The notes under the pieces are model-generated. The model did not search any database. It saw only the letters and a list, made by a program, of their open reading frames with translations, and was not told the origin of the DNA. Made by a program: the position numbers and the translations under genes. Below are positions 11,660 to 24,700 of a DNA stretch of 64,000 bases, piece after piece. Origin of the DNA: Hypoxylon rubiginosum (Eukaryota; Ascomycota; Sordariomycetes; Xylariales; Hypoxylaceae); NCBI GenBank assembly GCA_902806565.1, contig CADCXA010000040.1, positions 248,001-312,000 on the forward strand. Reading direction: 5' to 3'. The stretch's first letter is position 1. Each line of letters starts with the position of its first letter.

Positions 11660-14600
11660 TCACCTCCCCCTCTCGCTAGACTCCAGATCCAGCTTCTCGA
11701 GGTCGCGCTCGACAGCCAGCAAGCCCATGGCGTAGTACGCCTTCTCGGCCTTGGCCAGCACGACCTTGGACTCGTCGTCCTCGACCTCCTGGATGCGTTG
11801 GTCGAGTCGCCGCACGTTGACCCAGACGGAACCGGGCGGGTCCGCGCTACGGAGGCCGACCGACCGGGCATAGGCGGGCCCGCGACCCAGCTGCGCCGCC
11901 TTGGTCCACGCCGACTCGCAACCCACGGCGATCTGCCGCGCCGACTGCCAACCCGTCAGCCGCGCGATGTCGTGCAGACGCTGGATCAGCCACTGCCGCT
12001 GGGGGTCGTCGCGGTACTGTAACGAGCTCGTGTTAGTTTACGTGTTACCATATATATATATAGCAGTCGATAGGAATGGTTGGTTGTTTAGCTAGGTAGA
12101 AATAGGGGACGTCGTCTCTTACCTGGATCCCGGCCACGAACAGAGGGAAGCAGCACTCGATGAGCGCGGATGCCATGAGCGTGCTCACGTTGGTGAGGCG
12201 GCCGATGTTCTCCTCGAGCCCGGCGGCGATGCGGCCCACCTCCATGCAGTATCTGGCCGTGGTCTGAGCTGAGAGGCCCGCGGCTACCATGGCGATGGGC
12301 GGCATGGTGGGGTGGGCGCGGTGCAGCACGATGAGGCCCATGTAGTAGTTCATCCAGATGCCGGCGATGGAGTAGGTGCGGTAGTGGGCCGCGAGGCCGA
12401 ACGGCGTCGGCTTCGCCGGGTACACGTCGATGCCCAGGGGCTCGAACTCGTCGCCGAAGTGGCCCCTGAGCGCCTCGAACGCCAGCTTGATCCCCTCCCA
12501 CTCGCGGTGCGCCTCGGCCGTGCGGCCGTCCAGGTCCGCGTTCTCCGGCATCTCGTCGGGCGGCGGCGGCGACGCGTCCCGGGGTGGCGTGAACCCCCTC
12601 GGGTACCCGAACTTCCCGGGGTGCCGCGGCACCATGCCCGGGAACATGCCCGGCGAGCCCCCGCGGCCGGGGTTCGCCTTGAACACGGCCCGCTTCCGGC
12701 TGAGGTCTTTGGACGTGAAGTCTGCCAAGCGGCCGAGCAGGAGTACCAGGTGGTCGTACGTGCCGTATCTGCAGGCCGTCAGTGTTACTTCATTGATGAG
12801 TGAGACGATAGATAGACTAACATAGCGTCGAGTCTTCCCATTGGTGCCCTTGGCGGACATTGAGTCCACGCATTATACTCGAGGCTTGATTTGTCAGCAC
12901 GGCCGTTGTCCTCTGTGTCCCAAGACTGTACACAGCATGATGATGCGAGAACTTACAATAATCGGGTTCCCCCCAGGATGCTCTGGTAAACGTCCATTTT
13001 ACAATACCACCAGAAAAGGTCGCTTAGCTGCTCGTACCTTTCCATATCCTTTCCCGTATAGCCATCCCTCGACCTACGATAGGCGCTTTGCGCTTCGGGA
13101 AGCATCCCCAACTCGTCGTACGAGATATCCAAGCCGGTAACCACCCTCAGCAGTGGCACGTCGATAAGATCCCAGTCTTTGTGCAAAGGACCCGACTCCT
13201 CGTACGAAGTAAACATCCCGAAAGCGTCCATCGAGGGCTGCTCCATGTCCTGTAGCCTCTTTTGCGTCTTGATCGCCATCATAGCGCGTGTCATCTCGGC
13301 AAACGGGATCTCCTTGATGATCAGGCGCGCTCCTAGCAGATGTCTACTCCACTTGTCATGATCAGAGCTCCACACCTCATAGAACGATAGTACGAGCGTT
13401 GCAGCTAAGTTCGAGGGCTGGGCACGCCTGTTCGGACGACCGACATTCCGCGCGACTCTTCGTAGAGCTAGATGATAATGCTTAAGAGATGCCGTCGGCG
13501 GCACGGCTTGGAGTTTCGCGATCTGAAGGCTTGCAATGGCAAGGATCGCGTGAAGGAGAGCCGGATGAGTAAACGACAAAATCGGGAATGTGTCTGAACA
13601 GGTCAGTATCGCAACCGGCGTGAAAAAGGGTAGGGGTAAACATACAAGTCCATATATGCTGACGAGCCTTCGGTATAGGCTGTCCTACAAAGATAGGTGT
13701 CGGGTCGTAAGGATGTCTCTCGTATAAGGATATACTTGGTCCGGTTACATTTACAAAGTGCCAGAACACAGCCGCTATTTGACTGTCGTTCAAAGGCGAA
13801 TTGGCACCGGAAGGCTCGTACGTTGCGAGGAAAGACTCCGGTGCGAAAGCCGAAAACGTTCTCGTCTCGGTTCCGAACATGTCAAAGGGTTGGTCCAGTC
13901 TCTGGAACGCAGCGACCCCGAGCTCGTTGAATGCAAGCTCGCCGTGCTGCTCATTAATCGGCACATCATCAGACTCGCCCATGGACTCGTCGTCCGAAGC
14001 CTGGTATTCCCATTCTTCGGTCCCCGGTACTGTGACCTGTACGGCTTCTTCAGGTTCGGCACGGGCTTTGCCTTTGTCTAGCTGGGAATGGCTCGGCTGC
14101 TGCTGCGACGGCCCAGTAGGGATATTTTGGGTAAAGTTCTCGGGAGCGACAGGCGAAAACTGGTTGAAATCCGGAGGCGGCTCCTGCCTCCATTGATGCT
14201 GGGAGAAGGCATCGATAGTAGTTGGCGGAAAGAAAGTATACTTGGATGGCGTAGGTTGCGACCCGAATGAGTTCGGGTCGTTGAAGTTCAGAGGAGGTGA
14301 CGCGGTCTGCCCAACTTGGCCCGAATAGAACTGGGCTCCGGACGAGTGGTGATATCCCAAGGGTGGTGGCTTCGGGGCGATTATCTGTAGGGCCTGTGAC
14401 GAGGACTTTTGTGCTGCTGTTAGCTGCTCTCTTACCAGCGCCTGCGGAGAGGGTGCCGGATAGTGGATTGGGCCAAAGGGAGCGTTGGAGAAGGCGCCGA
14501 GAGGATCCTTGAATATGACTCGTTGATTGTATCCTTCGCATTGCCGCTTCGATTTTAAGCAATTGTTACATGTCGGTCTCCCTTCATCACACTTAATTCG

Positions 14601-14846
14601 GCGTTTCCGACATGCTTAACCATAGTTAGCGCCCGTCGCCTTACAGAACCCGAATGAATGGGAAAATAATATGATGGCGGAAAAAGAAAAGAAAAACTAC
14701 GTACTAAGACAACCCGTCTTGGTGCGCTTCCGGGCTACTGCCTTCTTTGGCGCCGAATTCTCGTCGTCTTTCTCTTCCGGTGTTGACGGCCGGGGAGGCT
14801 GAGACTTGGATGAGCCGTCCCCAGTCATATCGTCCGTAGAATCCAT
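11660..14846 (-). CDS. Zn2Cys6 fungal-specific transcription factor
   Basis: This encodes a 937-residue binuclear zinc cluster regulator. Six exons, in transcript order, are 14846-14705, 14614-13646, 13593-12957, 12884-12822, 12768-12123 and 12016-11660 (2814 nt). The zinc cluster spans residues 46-73 with spacing CX2CX6CX6CX2CX6C; its first cysteine lies in exon 1 and the rest in exon 2, so the DNA-binding domain is split by the 90-bp first intron. A Pro/Gln/Ser-rich, partly acidic stretch follows. After residue ~370 comes the regulatory domain of the fungal-TF type: FPILSFTHPALLHAILAIA, a HDKWSRHLLGARLIIKEIPF block, then FLEYNAWTQCPPRAPMGRLD. It continues through YRTYSIAGIWMNYYMGLIVL and ends with a basic/acidic helical tail. 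The target genes and ligand are unknown, and no adjacent pathway cluster suggests one. It should act in the nucleus. Confidence 0.9.
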
Positions 14847-17800
14847 CCTAAGAAGCAGATGACGGGTTTCGTCTGATCTAGTTATTTTGAGTTGTAAAAT
14901 GATCGTCTTCGCGGTCTAGCCGTTTCAAATATCAAACTTTCACATGGTACTCAGACGAAAGGCCCGATTCGGGGCTAGGAAACGTGCCGACTACAGAATG
15001 GCGCCGAGCATCTCGAGACAAGATCTCTGGGGGTAGCGGATGGCGAGCCTTGAACACGAAGTGAGGCTACGACAACTCGGACGTCCCAGTCTATGTAGAG
15101 CTAGGTTCGGGAACAGAATTGATAGTACGATATAGCTTCCGCAGATCCGAGTGGCTAGTAGGATAGGGTATTCAAGACATAGACAAGCGTGTTGTAGGAA
15201 CACGCGAGGAGATAAATAACACCGTCTGCTCTCATATAGCTTATATCGTCCCGTGAAACATCTAGTGTAACGATTTAGAACCGGAATGTGATTGCGGGAA
15301 TGAGAAATTGGGGCAGATCAACCCTCTACAGGTAGGACGAGGTGCGACATGGGAAATTCGAACTGTAGATGACAGCGTCTGGACCCGGGGGACGCCTAGG
15401 AGGTGTAGGAGGTAGTCATTTTTCAGCAGATGCAATATACTATGTATAACATGGTGGCACGCACGCACGAGAACGCTACTAAAGCGGTATGGGAGGGTAT
15501 GGAGGGCATGGAGGGCATTGTCCGGGGCATTGTCTATGGTCCACGCTGCCACGGTATTGTACCTATTGTACATAGTATGTATGGTCGACCATACATACAG
15601 GGGTTTCTATGGGAGGGTAGGAATGGTGGGGTCAAGAGCTGGACCTGATACCAGCGAGAGGGAACCCTACAGAGGTCTGCGACTCTGGCAAGGATAAGAT
15701 ACTGTGGATATTCATACAGGAACCTCGGCGAGGCTGGGCAAACCTGTACATATTATTAGTAAAGTCCAGACGATCCTTGGATGCTGCGGTGCCATTGGGG
15801 GGTGTCTTTTTCTTTCAGCTAGCTGAGTGATTTTATGGGGCAATCCAGACCAGCTTTAAGCAATAGATCCGTAGCTAGATTTTTTTTTTTTTTTTAAAAG
15901 CCGGCCGCCGTCCACCGGCCAAAAAGGGTCAGAGGCGTTCGGGGTTCAGTTGCCGCTGGTGGTGAACCAGTTTGGAGCGAGCGGTGAATCCCTAATGCAA
16001 GCCGTCACTGTAAAACCGACAAGGAAGATCCTTCAACTGGCCAATCGTATACAACGTGAGCTGCGCGAGACACAAACCAGTTCAGGAGCCCTATCTCTTT
16101 TTGGACCAGGGGCTCCGAGCAGCTAAGCTACCACTAAGAGTTTATACCGGCCCTGTTATTACATTAGGTATGGAGGCTAGTGAGGCAGCGGTAGCGGTAG
16201 CGGTAGCGGTAGCGCTGGGCTGCCGTGACTCTACGAGAAGACGGAGCGCATATGCGCAGTCGCAGTATGAACGCCGTCGTAGTAGTCAGCGGCTATACCC
16301 CCTTTCATCGTATTGGAATTGGAGGCACTGCACGGAGCCGCGAAAGCGCGCTAAGTATGTCCCCTGAAGCTGCATAGGACCAGAGTCGGCTCACGTAGAT
16401 CGAGTGCGACGTCTGATGGCGCACCTGGCTGGGGACCTAGTTCTGGTAACCTAACCTCATTACCTGAGAGGCAATGTCTTCGGGCAGAGCCAATGGCTCA
16501 CACACGCCAGCTGTGCTACCGAAAACGCACATCCTCTGCATCGACGATGATTTGTCCTACACACTGCTCACATTTCTGTTGGCTAGGTAACCAGCCTTTG
16601 TATTTCCAGACACAGACACACATGAATAAAATTTCGTTCGATCACCTCTTGTGTGGTCGGCATCCCAACGTCTTAGCCTCTCCTCATAAGGCTCGAAGCG
16701 AATAAGAACCATCGACCATCGTGTAGCTGTACCAGAAGGACTATGCCGGCTGATTCGTTCATAAAGGGATCGAGGAATAAACTCGAGCCCGAAGGAATTA
16801 TAGGAGGTAATGGGCCCCTGGATGTTCTTAATTCGTGTCCCATTCCACGACTTTGCCATTGCACATGACACAACGTCATTAATTCAACGTTTAGTACCGT
16901 CAAGCATTACCGGTTTCTTCTGCAGCCAAACCCGAAACTTTGTAGCATCAAGTAAGGAGGAATAAAGAACGGGTGTGGAAGCCTACGCGCGTGTCTCGGG
17001 AGGGTAGGCCTCTAGCCCTTCCGCTCGACGCAGGCATTGCATGGTACCGCTGCTTTTGCAGCGGCGAATAGTCAGAGGCGACCGCAATGATAGACTGGTA
17101 CGCATGTTTCTAGAAGCAGTGTCGGCGGCTTAGTGGTCACAACATAGAGACCCAGTCTCGTAATGCAGGATACGCGATGCCTTATCCCGTAACTCCCGCG
17201 AAGATGCAGAAATAGTCTTGATGTGCCCGTGCCCGTGCCCGTGTCCATATCGAGATCAGAGAAAAGGAGTCATCCGGGTCGACGACTTAAACTAGGCTGC
17301 CGAAGTTGCGTCAATGTTGGTGGCGAGGCGGGTAGAGACATTGACCCTTCTGACCGGAATTCTACAGCAACGACAGTATGGTACTGTCGTCCACACATTG
17401 TCCTTTGGATGGTTTGGGTCGGCTAGTACCAAAACCGAAGGGCCTGCTTGCATCGCGGCCAGCCGCGGTGTGACGGTTGATCCTACGTAATGGCCTATGG
17501 TCTTCCTTTCTCGGAGCTCTCGCCGGCCATCGCAGAAGTCATCCTCACCTGCTTGTGACGCTGCTTGTGACGCTGCTTGACAGTGCAGACGTTTCCGTGC
17601 TCATCTAGTTTGTAGCCTCACGTGGGGGTCTAGTGTATAGTGTATGGTGTATGATGGGAACCGTCAGCTACAGAGTAGCATCTAATTGACCTGATACGTT
17701 AGGAACGCCGTTCTTGTAGCGGTAACAGTAGGAAAGTAGGTCAGGTTTCCAGCAAACAATGAGCAATTTGCCATGTTCCAAGTTTTCGGAGGCGGCCGTC

Positions 17801-18298
17801 AATGTTCTCAGTTGTTGGGCGTATGAAAGTCGTAAAAGGCGAGGATTATCCCATAGTCTGTACCGAAGAGATGGGTGTTGAAGATTTGGCAACTCGTTTA
17901 CCTTGCGAGTGATGGGTAGAATCAAAACAATATCATGATTGCAACGATGGTTCCGTCTTTGAAATTCCTTTAAAATATTCAAAAAGTTGTTGAGGACTCA
18001 CGTGAGGTTGCATTGGCAGATTGGCTGCAGCGATTTCCCATGCGGCGTTTACCTGGGGCGCCTTAGGTACACTCGTACCCCATACCCACTTTCCACTTTC
18101 CTGTAGCGTGGTACCGGCGATCCCTGCAAAAAAAAAAAAAAAGTTTCCAACTACCGACTTTCATCTCATTTTTGTTAGACTCAACAGAGAACTCTCTTCT
18201 CTTTTAATTTTAATCTCTTTTTCAACATTCATGTTTGAATTGCCGCACAGTTGAGAGAATTGTGTTCCCGTACCCCTCACCCCATCGCTTCATCAAAC
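14847..18298. other. 3.4-kb intergenic region, no confident gene
   Basis: This spacer separates the divergent Zn2Cys6 regulator and RRP8. It contains a poly(T) run (15881-15894), a hexamer GGTAGC array (16188-16214), a 12-bp TGCTTGTGACGC tandem repeat near 17550 and a poly(A) run (18127-18141). A reverse-strand frame at 16557-16860 has protein-like composition and is discussed under findings. Bases nearest 18298 are T-rich, compatible with a promoter and leader for RRP8. Confidence 0.5.
16188..16214. repeat. GGTAGC hexamer microsatellite
   Basis: About 4.5 copies of GGTAGC lie in noncoding DNA. They read as Ala-Val repeats in the overlapping frame, which is unlikely to be coding. Confidence 0.85.
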
Positions 18299-19933
18299 AT
18301 GTTTGCGGTGCCAGGTTGGTCCGTATCTGCGGACAGTCTCAAACCAGAGACTACGAAGGCTACTTCGAAACCGGCTCCAGAGGTGTCTGACGATTCTAAG
18401 AAGCGCAAGAGACCACCACCTAATGTCACTGCTTCTAATGTGGCAGATCTCTGGGAACGGGTTATCGAGGGAAGGTCGGGAAAGAAGGCCAGGCCCTCTA
18501 ACGGTCAAGATGGTGAGGCGAGACACAATGGCAGACCGGAAGGCAGGCCTAAGAAGGTGACCCTAAAGGAGAAAAAGAAACTAAAGAAGTTGAGGGAGCT
18601 GGAAGCAAGTCAGCAGAACGGCCTCGAGAAGAGTGGGCCTACTGGTGGTAACGATAAGGCAGCAGCACCTGATACTGCGCCTAGCGAGGCGAAGGATAAG
18701 AAAAAGAAGAAGTCGAGGGATCGAAAAGAAAACGGCGACGACAACAAAAACCCCGAAGAAAAGGCATCACCCCCGGAAAAGCCAGCCCCTCGTCCGGCGG
18801 CGGCGGGACCAAAATTGACCCCCATGCAAGCGCAGATGCGGGAGAAGCTCGTGTCGGCGCGGTTCCGCCACCTCAACGAGACGCTGTACACGAAGCCGTC
18901 GGCCGACGCCTTCCAGCTGTTCGCCGACTCGCCCGAGATGTTCCAGGAGTACCACGAGGGGTTCCGGCGCCAGGTCGACGTCTGGCCCGAGAACCCCGTC
19001 GACGGGTACATCCAGGACATCCAGCAGCGGGGCCGTCAACGACCGCCCCAGAAGTCCTCCAGACAGCACGGCCGCGGCCACCACTCCTCCTCCTCCTCCG
19101 CTCCTATTCCGGGGGCCGAAGGAGTCGTCCCCCTGCCGCGGACCGGCGGCACCTGCACCGTCGCGGACCTGGGGTGCGGCGACGCGAAGCTGGCCCAGGC
19201 GCTGCAGGCCGAGAAGAAGAAGCTCAAGCTCGAGGTCCTAAGCTTCGACCTACAGAGCGGCGACAGCAACCCGCTCGTAACCAAAGCCGACATCGCGGAC
19301 CTACCTCTGGAGGACGGCGGCGTCAACGTAGTAGTGTTCTGCCTCGCCCTCATGGGCACCAACTGGCTCGACTTCGTCGAGGAGGCGTACCGCGTCCTGC
19401 ACTGGAAGGGCGAGCTCTGGGTCGCCGAGATCAAGAGCCGGTTCGGACAGGTCGGTAATAAGACGAAGAAGGGCGGCGGCAACGCGCCTGTCACCCACAG
19501 CGTTGGCAATAGGAGGAAAACGGGCCCGGCGCCGGGTGCGGGAGGGAAGAAGGGGGGTGGTAAAGGTAAGGATGCGGAGGCGGCGGAGGGAAAGATCGAC
19601 GAGGCGGAGCTGGCCGTCGAGGTGGACGGGGCGGACGACAGGCGAGAAGAGACGGACGTCTCGGCGTTCGTCGAGGCGCTGCGGAAGAGGGGTTTCGTCT
19701 TACAAGGCGAGGTCGACTTGCGGAACAAGATGTTCGTCAAGATGCACTTCCTCAAGGCGGCGCCGCCGTCCGTCGGGAAGGGAGCTATTGTCCCCGAGAA
19801 GGAGTCTACTACTAGCCGCGGCGGCGCTGGTCCCAGGAAGAACGGTATCAAATTTCTCGATGCGGAAGAGGGCCAGAAGAGTACGCTGGATGAGGCTTCT
19901 ATTCTGAAGCCCTGCGTGTATAAGCTACGATAG
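18299..19933 (+). CDS. RRP8: 25S rRNA (adenine-N1) methyltransferase Rrp8
   Basis: This encodes Rrp8, the nucleolar SAM-dependent enzyme that forms m1A in helix 25.1 of 25S rRNA and supports pre-rRNA processing. It is a single exon of 544 residues. The N-terminal third is Lys/Glu/Pro-rich with several basic clusters (KKRKRPPP, EKKKLKKLR, KKKKKSRDRK) fitting nucleolar localisation. The catalytic domain begins near residue 178 with LTPMQAQMREKLVSARFRHL. It continues with ETLYTKPS, SFDLQS, the SAM motif VADLGCGDAKLAQAL and the acidic loop KADIADLPLED. VVFCLALMGTNWLDF, ELWVAEIKSRF and the terminal MFVKMHFLKA follow. A Gly/Lys-rich insertion of about 65 residues separates KSRFGQVGNK from FVEALRKRGF. 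ATG 18299 is chosen because MFAVPGWS is the family start and the upstream extension is only leader. Confidence 0.95.
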   Translation: MFAVPGWSVSADSLKPETTKATSKPAPEVSDDSKKRKRPPPNVTASNVADLWERVIEGRSGKKARPSNGQDGEARHNGRPEGRPKKVTLKEKKKLKKLRELEASQQNGLEKSGPTGGNDKAAAPDTAPSEAKDKKKKKSRDRKENGDDNKNPEEKASPPEKPAPRPAAAGPKLTPMQAQMREKLVSARFRHLNETLYTKPSADAFQLFADSPEMFQEYHEGFRRQVDVWPENPVDGYIQDIQQRGRQRPPQKSSRQHGRGHHSSSSSAPIPGAEGVVPLPRTGGTCTVADLGCGDAKLAQALQAEKKKLKLEVLSFDLQSGDSNPLVTKADIADLPLEDGGVNVVVFCLALMGTNWLDFVEEAYRVLHWKGELWVAEIKSRFGQVGNKTKKGGGNAPVTHSVGNRRKTGPAPGAGGKKGGGKGKDAEAAEGKIDEAELAVEVDGADDRREETDVSAFVEALRKRGFVLQGEVDLRNKMFVKMHFLKAAPPSVGKGAIVPEKESTTSRGGAGPRKNGIKFLDAEEGQKSTLDEASILKPCVYKLR

Positions 19934-20305
19934 GCGATAAGGCGATAAGGCCGGCTAGCAATATATTTGTTAATCCATCCGTATCGACTCCCATACCATA
20001 GGTACACACGCATCATAAACCACCATTTCTTAAGTCGTAACGACTTCGATTAAGAGTGTCAAGTGCCCTTTTGTAAATTTTTCTTTTTTATCAGTAAAGG
20101 TAGGCGCAAGCTTCATGTGCAAATGACTTTCTAATGCCTCCGGGGCTCATGCAAAAGATCCCAGCCTTGATATGTAGTGTCCACGGTACGCCCTCTACTT
20201 GCTATGTTGAGTTGTGATTATCAGAACCCCAAAGCCCCCCCCCTAACCTGCCCATGTGTCAAACGCTACGCCTTTTTACCATTGGTTCGTCCACTGCTGC
20301 CCTTT
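19934..20305. other. Convergent 3' flank of RRP8 and DDI1
   Basis: These 372 bp separate the two convergent stop codons. I see T-rich stretches near 20078 and a C run near 20236, but no gene or clear terminator structure. Confidence 0.5.
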
Positions 20306-21779
20306 TTAGTTGTTGAATAGCAAGGAGGCCGCAAACTCGACATTCCCGCCTGTAGCCTCCAGTGCGTTGATGGCCGCTTCCCGGTCCCAGCCTAGCGATA
20401 CCAAGGTATTGATGTCATTTTCCGGGAATGCTCTTCGAGGCTGTACTTGTGGTTGAGGCGGAGGTTGAGGTTGCGCAGGGCGCGCTGCCGGAGCCGGGAG
20501 AGGTGCAGGTCGTGACGCAATAGGTGTAGAGGGGCCAGCTTGAGACACTTGGGGGCCGGTGACAGCTCCTGATCGGGCACCAATAGTCGTTCCACCCGGG
20601 CCTTGAACAGTTGGCTCCTGGTTAACCGCGTCTTCCGTTTCTTTGGGGATGTCTGACTCGCCAAGGAAATCGACCTCCTCGCCCTGGATGATGAGCTTGT
20701 TCCGTGCGAGATCGATGGTAGCCTGGTGACCCTTCAGAATATCGAGACCAATCAGCAGGTCGACCGACTTGCCCTCCATAACTGTAAACGCTGCGGCAAG
20801 ATGCTTGGAACCAAGCTGCAGCATGGTGTAATGGACACGACCAATGATGTTGGCCGTCCCCACTCCACGAGCTACACCGGCGAAGCGTCTGTCCACAAGA
20901 CGCATGATGTTGCATGCTTCAGCGCATGTTGGAGACATGATTGTGGCTTGGGCACCCGAATCCACCAAGGCCTTGACCTCCACGCCGTTGACTTTCACAT
21001 CGACGTATAACAGGTGCACACGACCGAAAGCTGCAAGAGGAATTAGCACCTAGTCGTAACTTGAAACGTTTCGAGCAGGGGCTCTTTGCAGCAAGACTCA
21101 CATTCGGGGTTGTACTCCATCGCATTCTGAAGGTTCTCCATGACGCCTTGTTGGCGAATCATATCCTCGATCCTAGCCTGGGATTCAGGGTTGAACTCAT
21201 CGTTGTTGAGAGCTTCGATCTCACGCATGCGTGCTCGGCGTGCCTCCTCCTGCTGGTCGGCGCTCTGGCGGAAGATCTGTGCAAATGCCTGGGGATTCTC
21301 TAGAGCTGCGGCAAGGTGGGGGTTTGCTCGTTCCAGTTCGCTTCTCAACCGGGGATCGCCAAGGACTTGCAAGCGGATGAGTTCCGGGTCTTGGGACAGA
21401 GCGGCACTCTGCCTTCTCGGGGGCTCTCGGTGGGCGGGAGCAACACCGGTATTACCACGCATGTCCCGCACGTGCAGTGCCAGCATATCCCCGTCGGAGA
21501 TGTCGAGTTCTTGTAAGGTTTTGGAGTTGTCAGTAACAAGCTGGCCATTATGGTAGATGTTTTGCGAGGGTGCGGGTATGCCCTCGGCTTCGATGGAACT
21601 TCGTAGGTCGGCGAGGGTCATGTCGGGAGGGACGTCCAGATTTATGAGTTGAAGCTCCGGAGCCTCAACATCTGGGTTGTTTACGTTGACTGTGATGTGC
21701 CTGTGACGAATGTTAGCCCAGGTGTTGTTGACAAGATAGGCAACATGCCACGATATAAAGAGGGCGCGTGTGCTTACAT
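20306..21779 (-). CDS. DDI1: DNA damage-inducible protein 1 (ubiquitin shuttle/aspartyl protease)
   Basis: Ddi1 is a shuttle protein that links ubiquitinated substrates to the proteasome and carries a retroviral-type aspartyl protease. Exons, in transcript order, are 21779-21778 (the AT of the start codon only), 21700-21102 and 21030-20306, giving 441 residues. The ubiquitin-like domain covers about residues 1-80 (HITVNVNNPD; ISDGDMLALHV). A helical DDI region follows. The protease domain after EYNPESFGRVHLLYVDVKVN carries the catalytic triplet in LVDSGAQATIMSP and the flap/strand ANIIGRVHYTMLQLGSKHL. Near the C-terminus is a Pro/Gln-rich linker and a UBA domain (INTLVSLGWDREAAINALEA). Having the start codon broken by the first intron (77 bp) is the only arrangement I find that gives the canonical MHITVNV N-terminus. 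Proteasome alpha5, its partner machine, is also encoded in this window, but distantly. Confidence 0.94.
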
Positions 21780-24700
21780 CTTGACGTGAGGTTGACTTGA
21801 AAGGAAAAGAAACCCGAGATGCCTGCTAAAATGTCGCAATATGTACGGTCGACAAAGTGACGAGTTGAGAGGAGGTGAGGTGGGGGGGAAAGGTGCAGCT
21901 GGGTGTAGCTGGCTGGATGTTAGATGTCAGCTGTGTTGTGAAGGCGTGAAGGCGTGAAGACGTGAAGGCAGACAAAGTGTGGCGTGCAAATCGGCGATCA
22001 AGAAAATTTGGCGAAAATGATGGTGCAGAGAAGTGAAGAGCAACGAATGGTAGGGTTGAATGCGTTGCTTGTCTGCCTCGACGATGTAACACAGGCACAT
22101 GCAACAGGAACAGCAGCGGGTAGGTTATCCGAAGATGCGATGGTTAGGTAAGGGTAGTAAAAGAGTGATGTAGTGTTTTTACTTGTAGTGAGCTTCCCTT
22201 ACGTATTACCGTTAGGTACCTAGTAGGTGGGTAGCTATAGTTTGTTTTTAGTGCCGAGTAGTGCTATAGTGGTATAGGTACCCGGGTAGCGTAGGGGGGG
22301 GAATACGGAAAATACACATGTAATCAAGGCCCCATCAAACCTCGTCAACTCAACTCGTCAAACCCCATCCAACCCCCCCAACCAAACTACATCATCGCCT
22401 TTCCCAAGCTTCCCCCTTCTTTCCGTATCGTTCAAGCATATCTCCACTTTATTAGATAGAAGTCCCGTTCCCGTAGAACCCCGCTAACAAAGCCTAGGCC
22501 TGCCTTATAATATGTACATAAATACATCATAGGTGCCTACCTACATGTATGTAGCTCTAGTACCTGGTAGGCCACAGCCGTGATCCGTCAGCCATCAGCC
22601 GTCAAACCCCCCCGGCTTTGCTTTTTGATTCGCAGGGTTTCTAATTTTGCCCCTCCACCTGGATGAGATCTCTTAGCTGAGGCACATGAAGCCCTTGAAC
22701 TGGAGGCCCTGGCGCGTAGGGCTGGTTGTACCCCTGCCCCTAATATTCGTTCTACCTAACAATTCATTCTAAACCTAACAAATTCTAACAAAAGCATTAT
22801 ACACAAGATGGATATACCGCTAAGAAAAATAACAAAGCCTAGGGGGTACCTAAGTCGAGGCTATGATTTCATGTCTCTGTTATTGTTATGTACAGCATGT
22901 ATGTAAGACATTTTTATCCCTATATACATGTATGTAGGTGCATTTAGTTATGTAATAAACATCTTACATGTCCAACGTTTTCTCTCCCATTTCCCCCTTT
23001 TTCGCGTGTAAATCGGAAACTATGCATCTTGTCAGAATTAACATCTTTCCGCTGACTCAAAATCCTTCGAAACTCGTAGAATATATACCTACATACCGTA
23101 TTAGTCAGTTGCGCAACGTCCGCCAAGATCTCGTATCCGGTCAGCCGGTTTGACACTTCTTCCCTTACCCCCTTTACCTTTTGCATCTATCTGTCCTAAC
23201 TCACCACAATTGCCGTCCAAGCCGTTTTGCCTTACGGGTCTTGACAAATAATTTGGCCACTGTCGTTGTTAGGTAGCAATGTAACCCAATTTTTGCCAAA
23301 CGTAGTAACTAGGGGGGAAAAAGCCTCATTTGATAAATACTTTCAGCATATGTCTAATATTGGAAATGCTTGTTTAACATATATAGACGTGGCATACAGG
23401 TGGATATATAAGTGAAGGCTGCTGTACACATCACGATCTTGGTTACAGACCAAAGGAACGGTTGCTATTCCCGCGAGAGTACAAATATAGCATATAAAAT
23501 AGCTCATGATATAAAACCTTTTGTCATTTTATAAATTTTCTATTTCTAATCTTGCTTAATGTCAGTTTGTATACAACGTGATGGTTGGTGATCTGAACTT
23601 GTTCTTAAGAGAAATTCACCTACCACAACCAAAGTCTTGTCCGTACCTAGCAAACGAACCAATACTACTCTACACATTTGTATCCTATACCTTAGTCGAA
23701 TCAGTTTGCCTAGGTCAAACCTCTGATATGTCTTAGATGCCTAGACTCCTATCTGCGTCTGGTCTCACCACGCACGTTGATCTACTATATATGATCTTTG
23801 TTAAGCTTCTTATGCATGTAAGCCAGTAACAGATGAAAAACTGTCGGTCATAATACCTATATACTACCTGTCCTATCATACAGAATCGAATCATTCCTGT
23901 TGACGTTGCTCATACTCTAATCAGAAACCAGCACATTATCAAGCTTCGAATCCTACCTGCCTCTTCTACCTTCTATGCTCGTATGAGTAGCAATACGATT
24001 GCCGTGCTTGTGTGGTAGTTCTTCATTATTTAATGCTGATTGCGTAGATTGTTCTTCTACTGCTGCCTGGCTATCAACAGTCCCTCTTTCTCTGGAAGTT
24101 GACTCGCTAGAATTTGCCTCATACGTAAGAACCTTCCTAGACAGTTGGCCTTGCTACATTGCCAAACAGGTACGAACCTTGTGTTGGTATAAATCCTATT
24201 TATCTGTAGCCTGTAGTGGCCTGGACCCCTACACGGTGAAAGTTGGTGGTCAAGGACGGAACGGCAGTAACGAAAATGAAGTTGTGACTCTGTTCAAACC
24301 TCAATTTGGATAGCATCTTCTATTTCCTCCCACACTTAGCTACTTTAGCATATGTATATAGGGTGTGCATGTAGGGGTGCTTGTCGTCCTTTCTTCCGTA
24401 AATTTCTTTTTGGCTAGTCCCCTTACTCGAGTACGATAGCCGCTATCTACATTTATGTATATATTTTTAATAGAATAAATAATTCCTATCAGCCATATAC
24501 TGCTAGTCAAATGTGCTCTAAGGTTATATGGTATGAATCGTCCACCATCAGTGCTCTAGCCTTTCGGCCTTAGGCCCCTTAGATTGGAAAATTGCAATGT
24601 TGGCCCGGATGGGGGCTGGGTTAGGTTTAGAGAACAGCTCAGGCGCCTATGTGTACGGGTACCTAATTGTAGTTATGTTGATAGCTCCTTGTAAAGCAAC

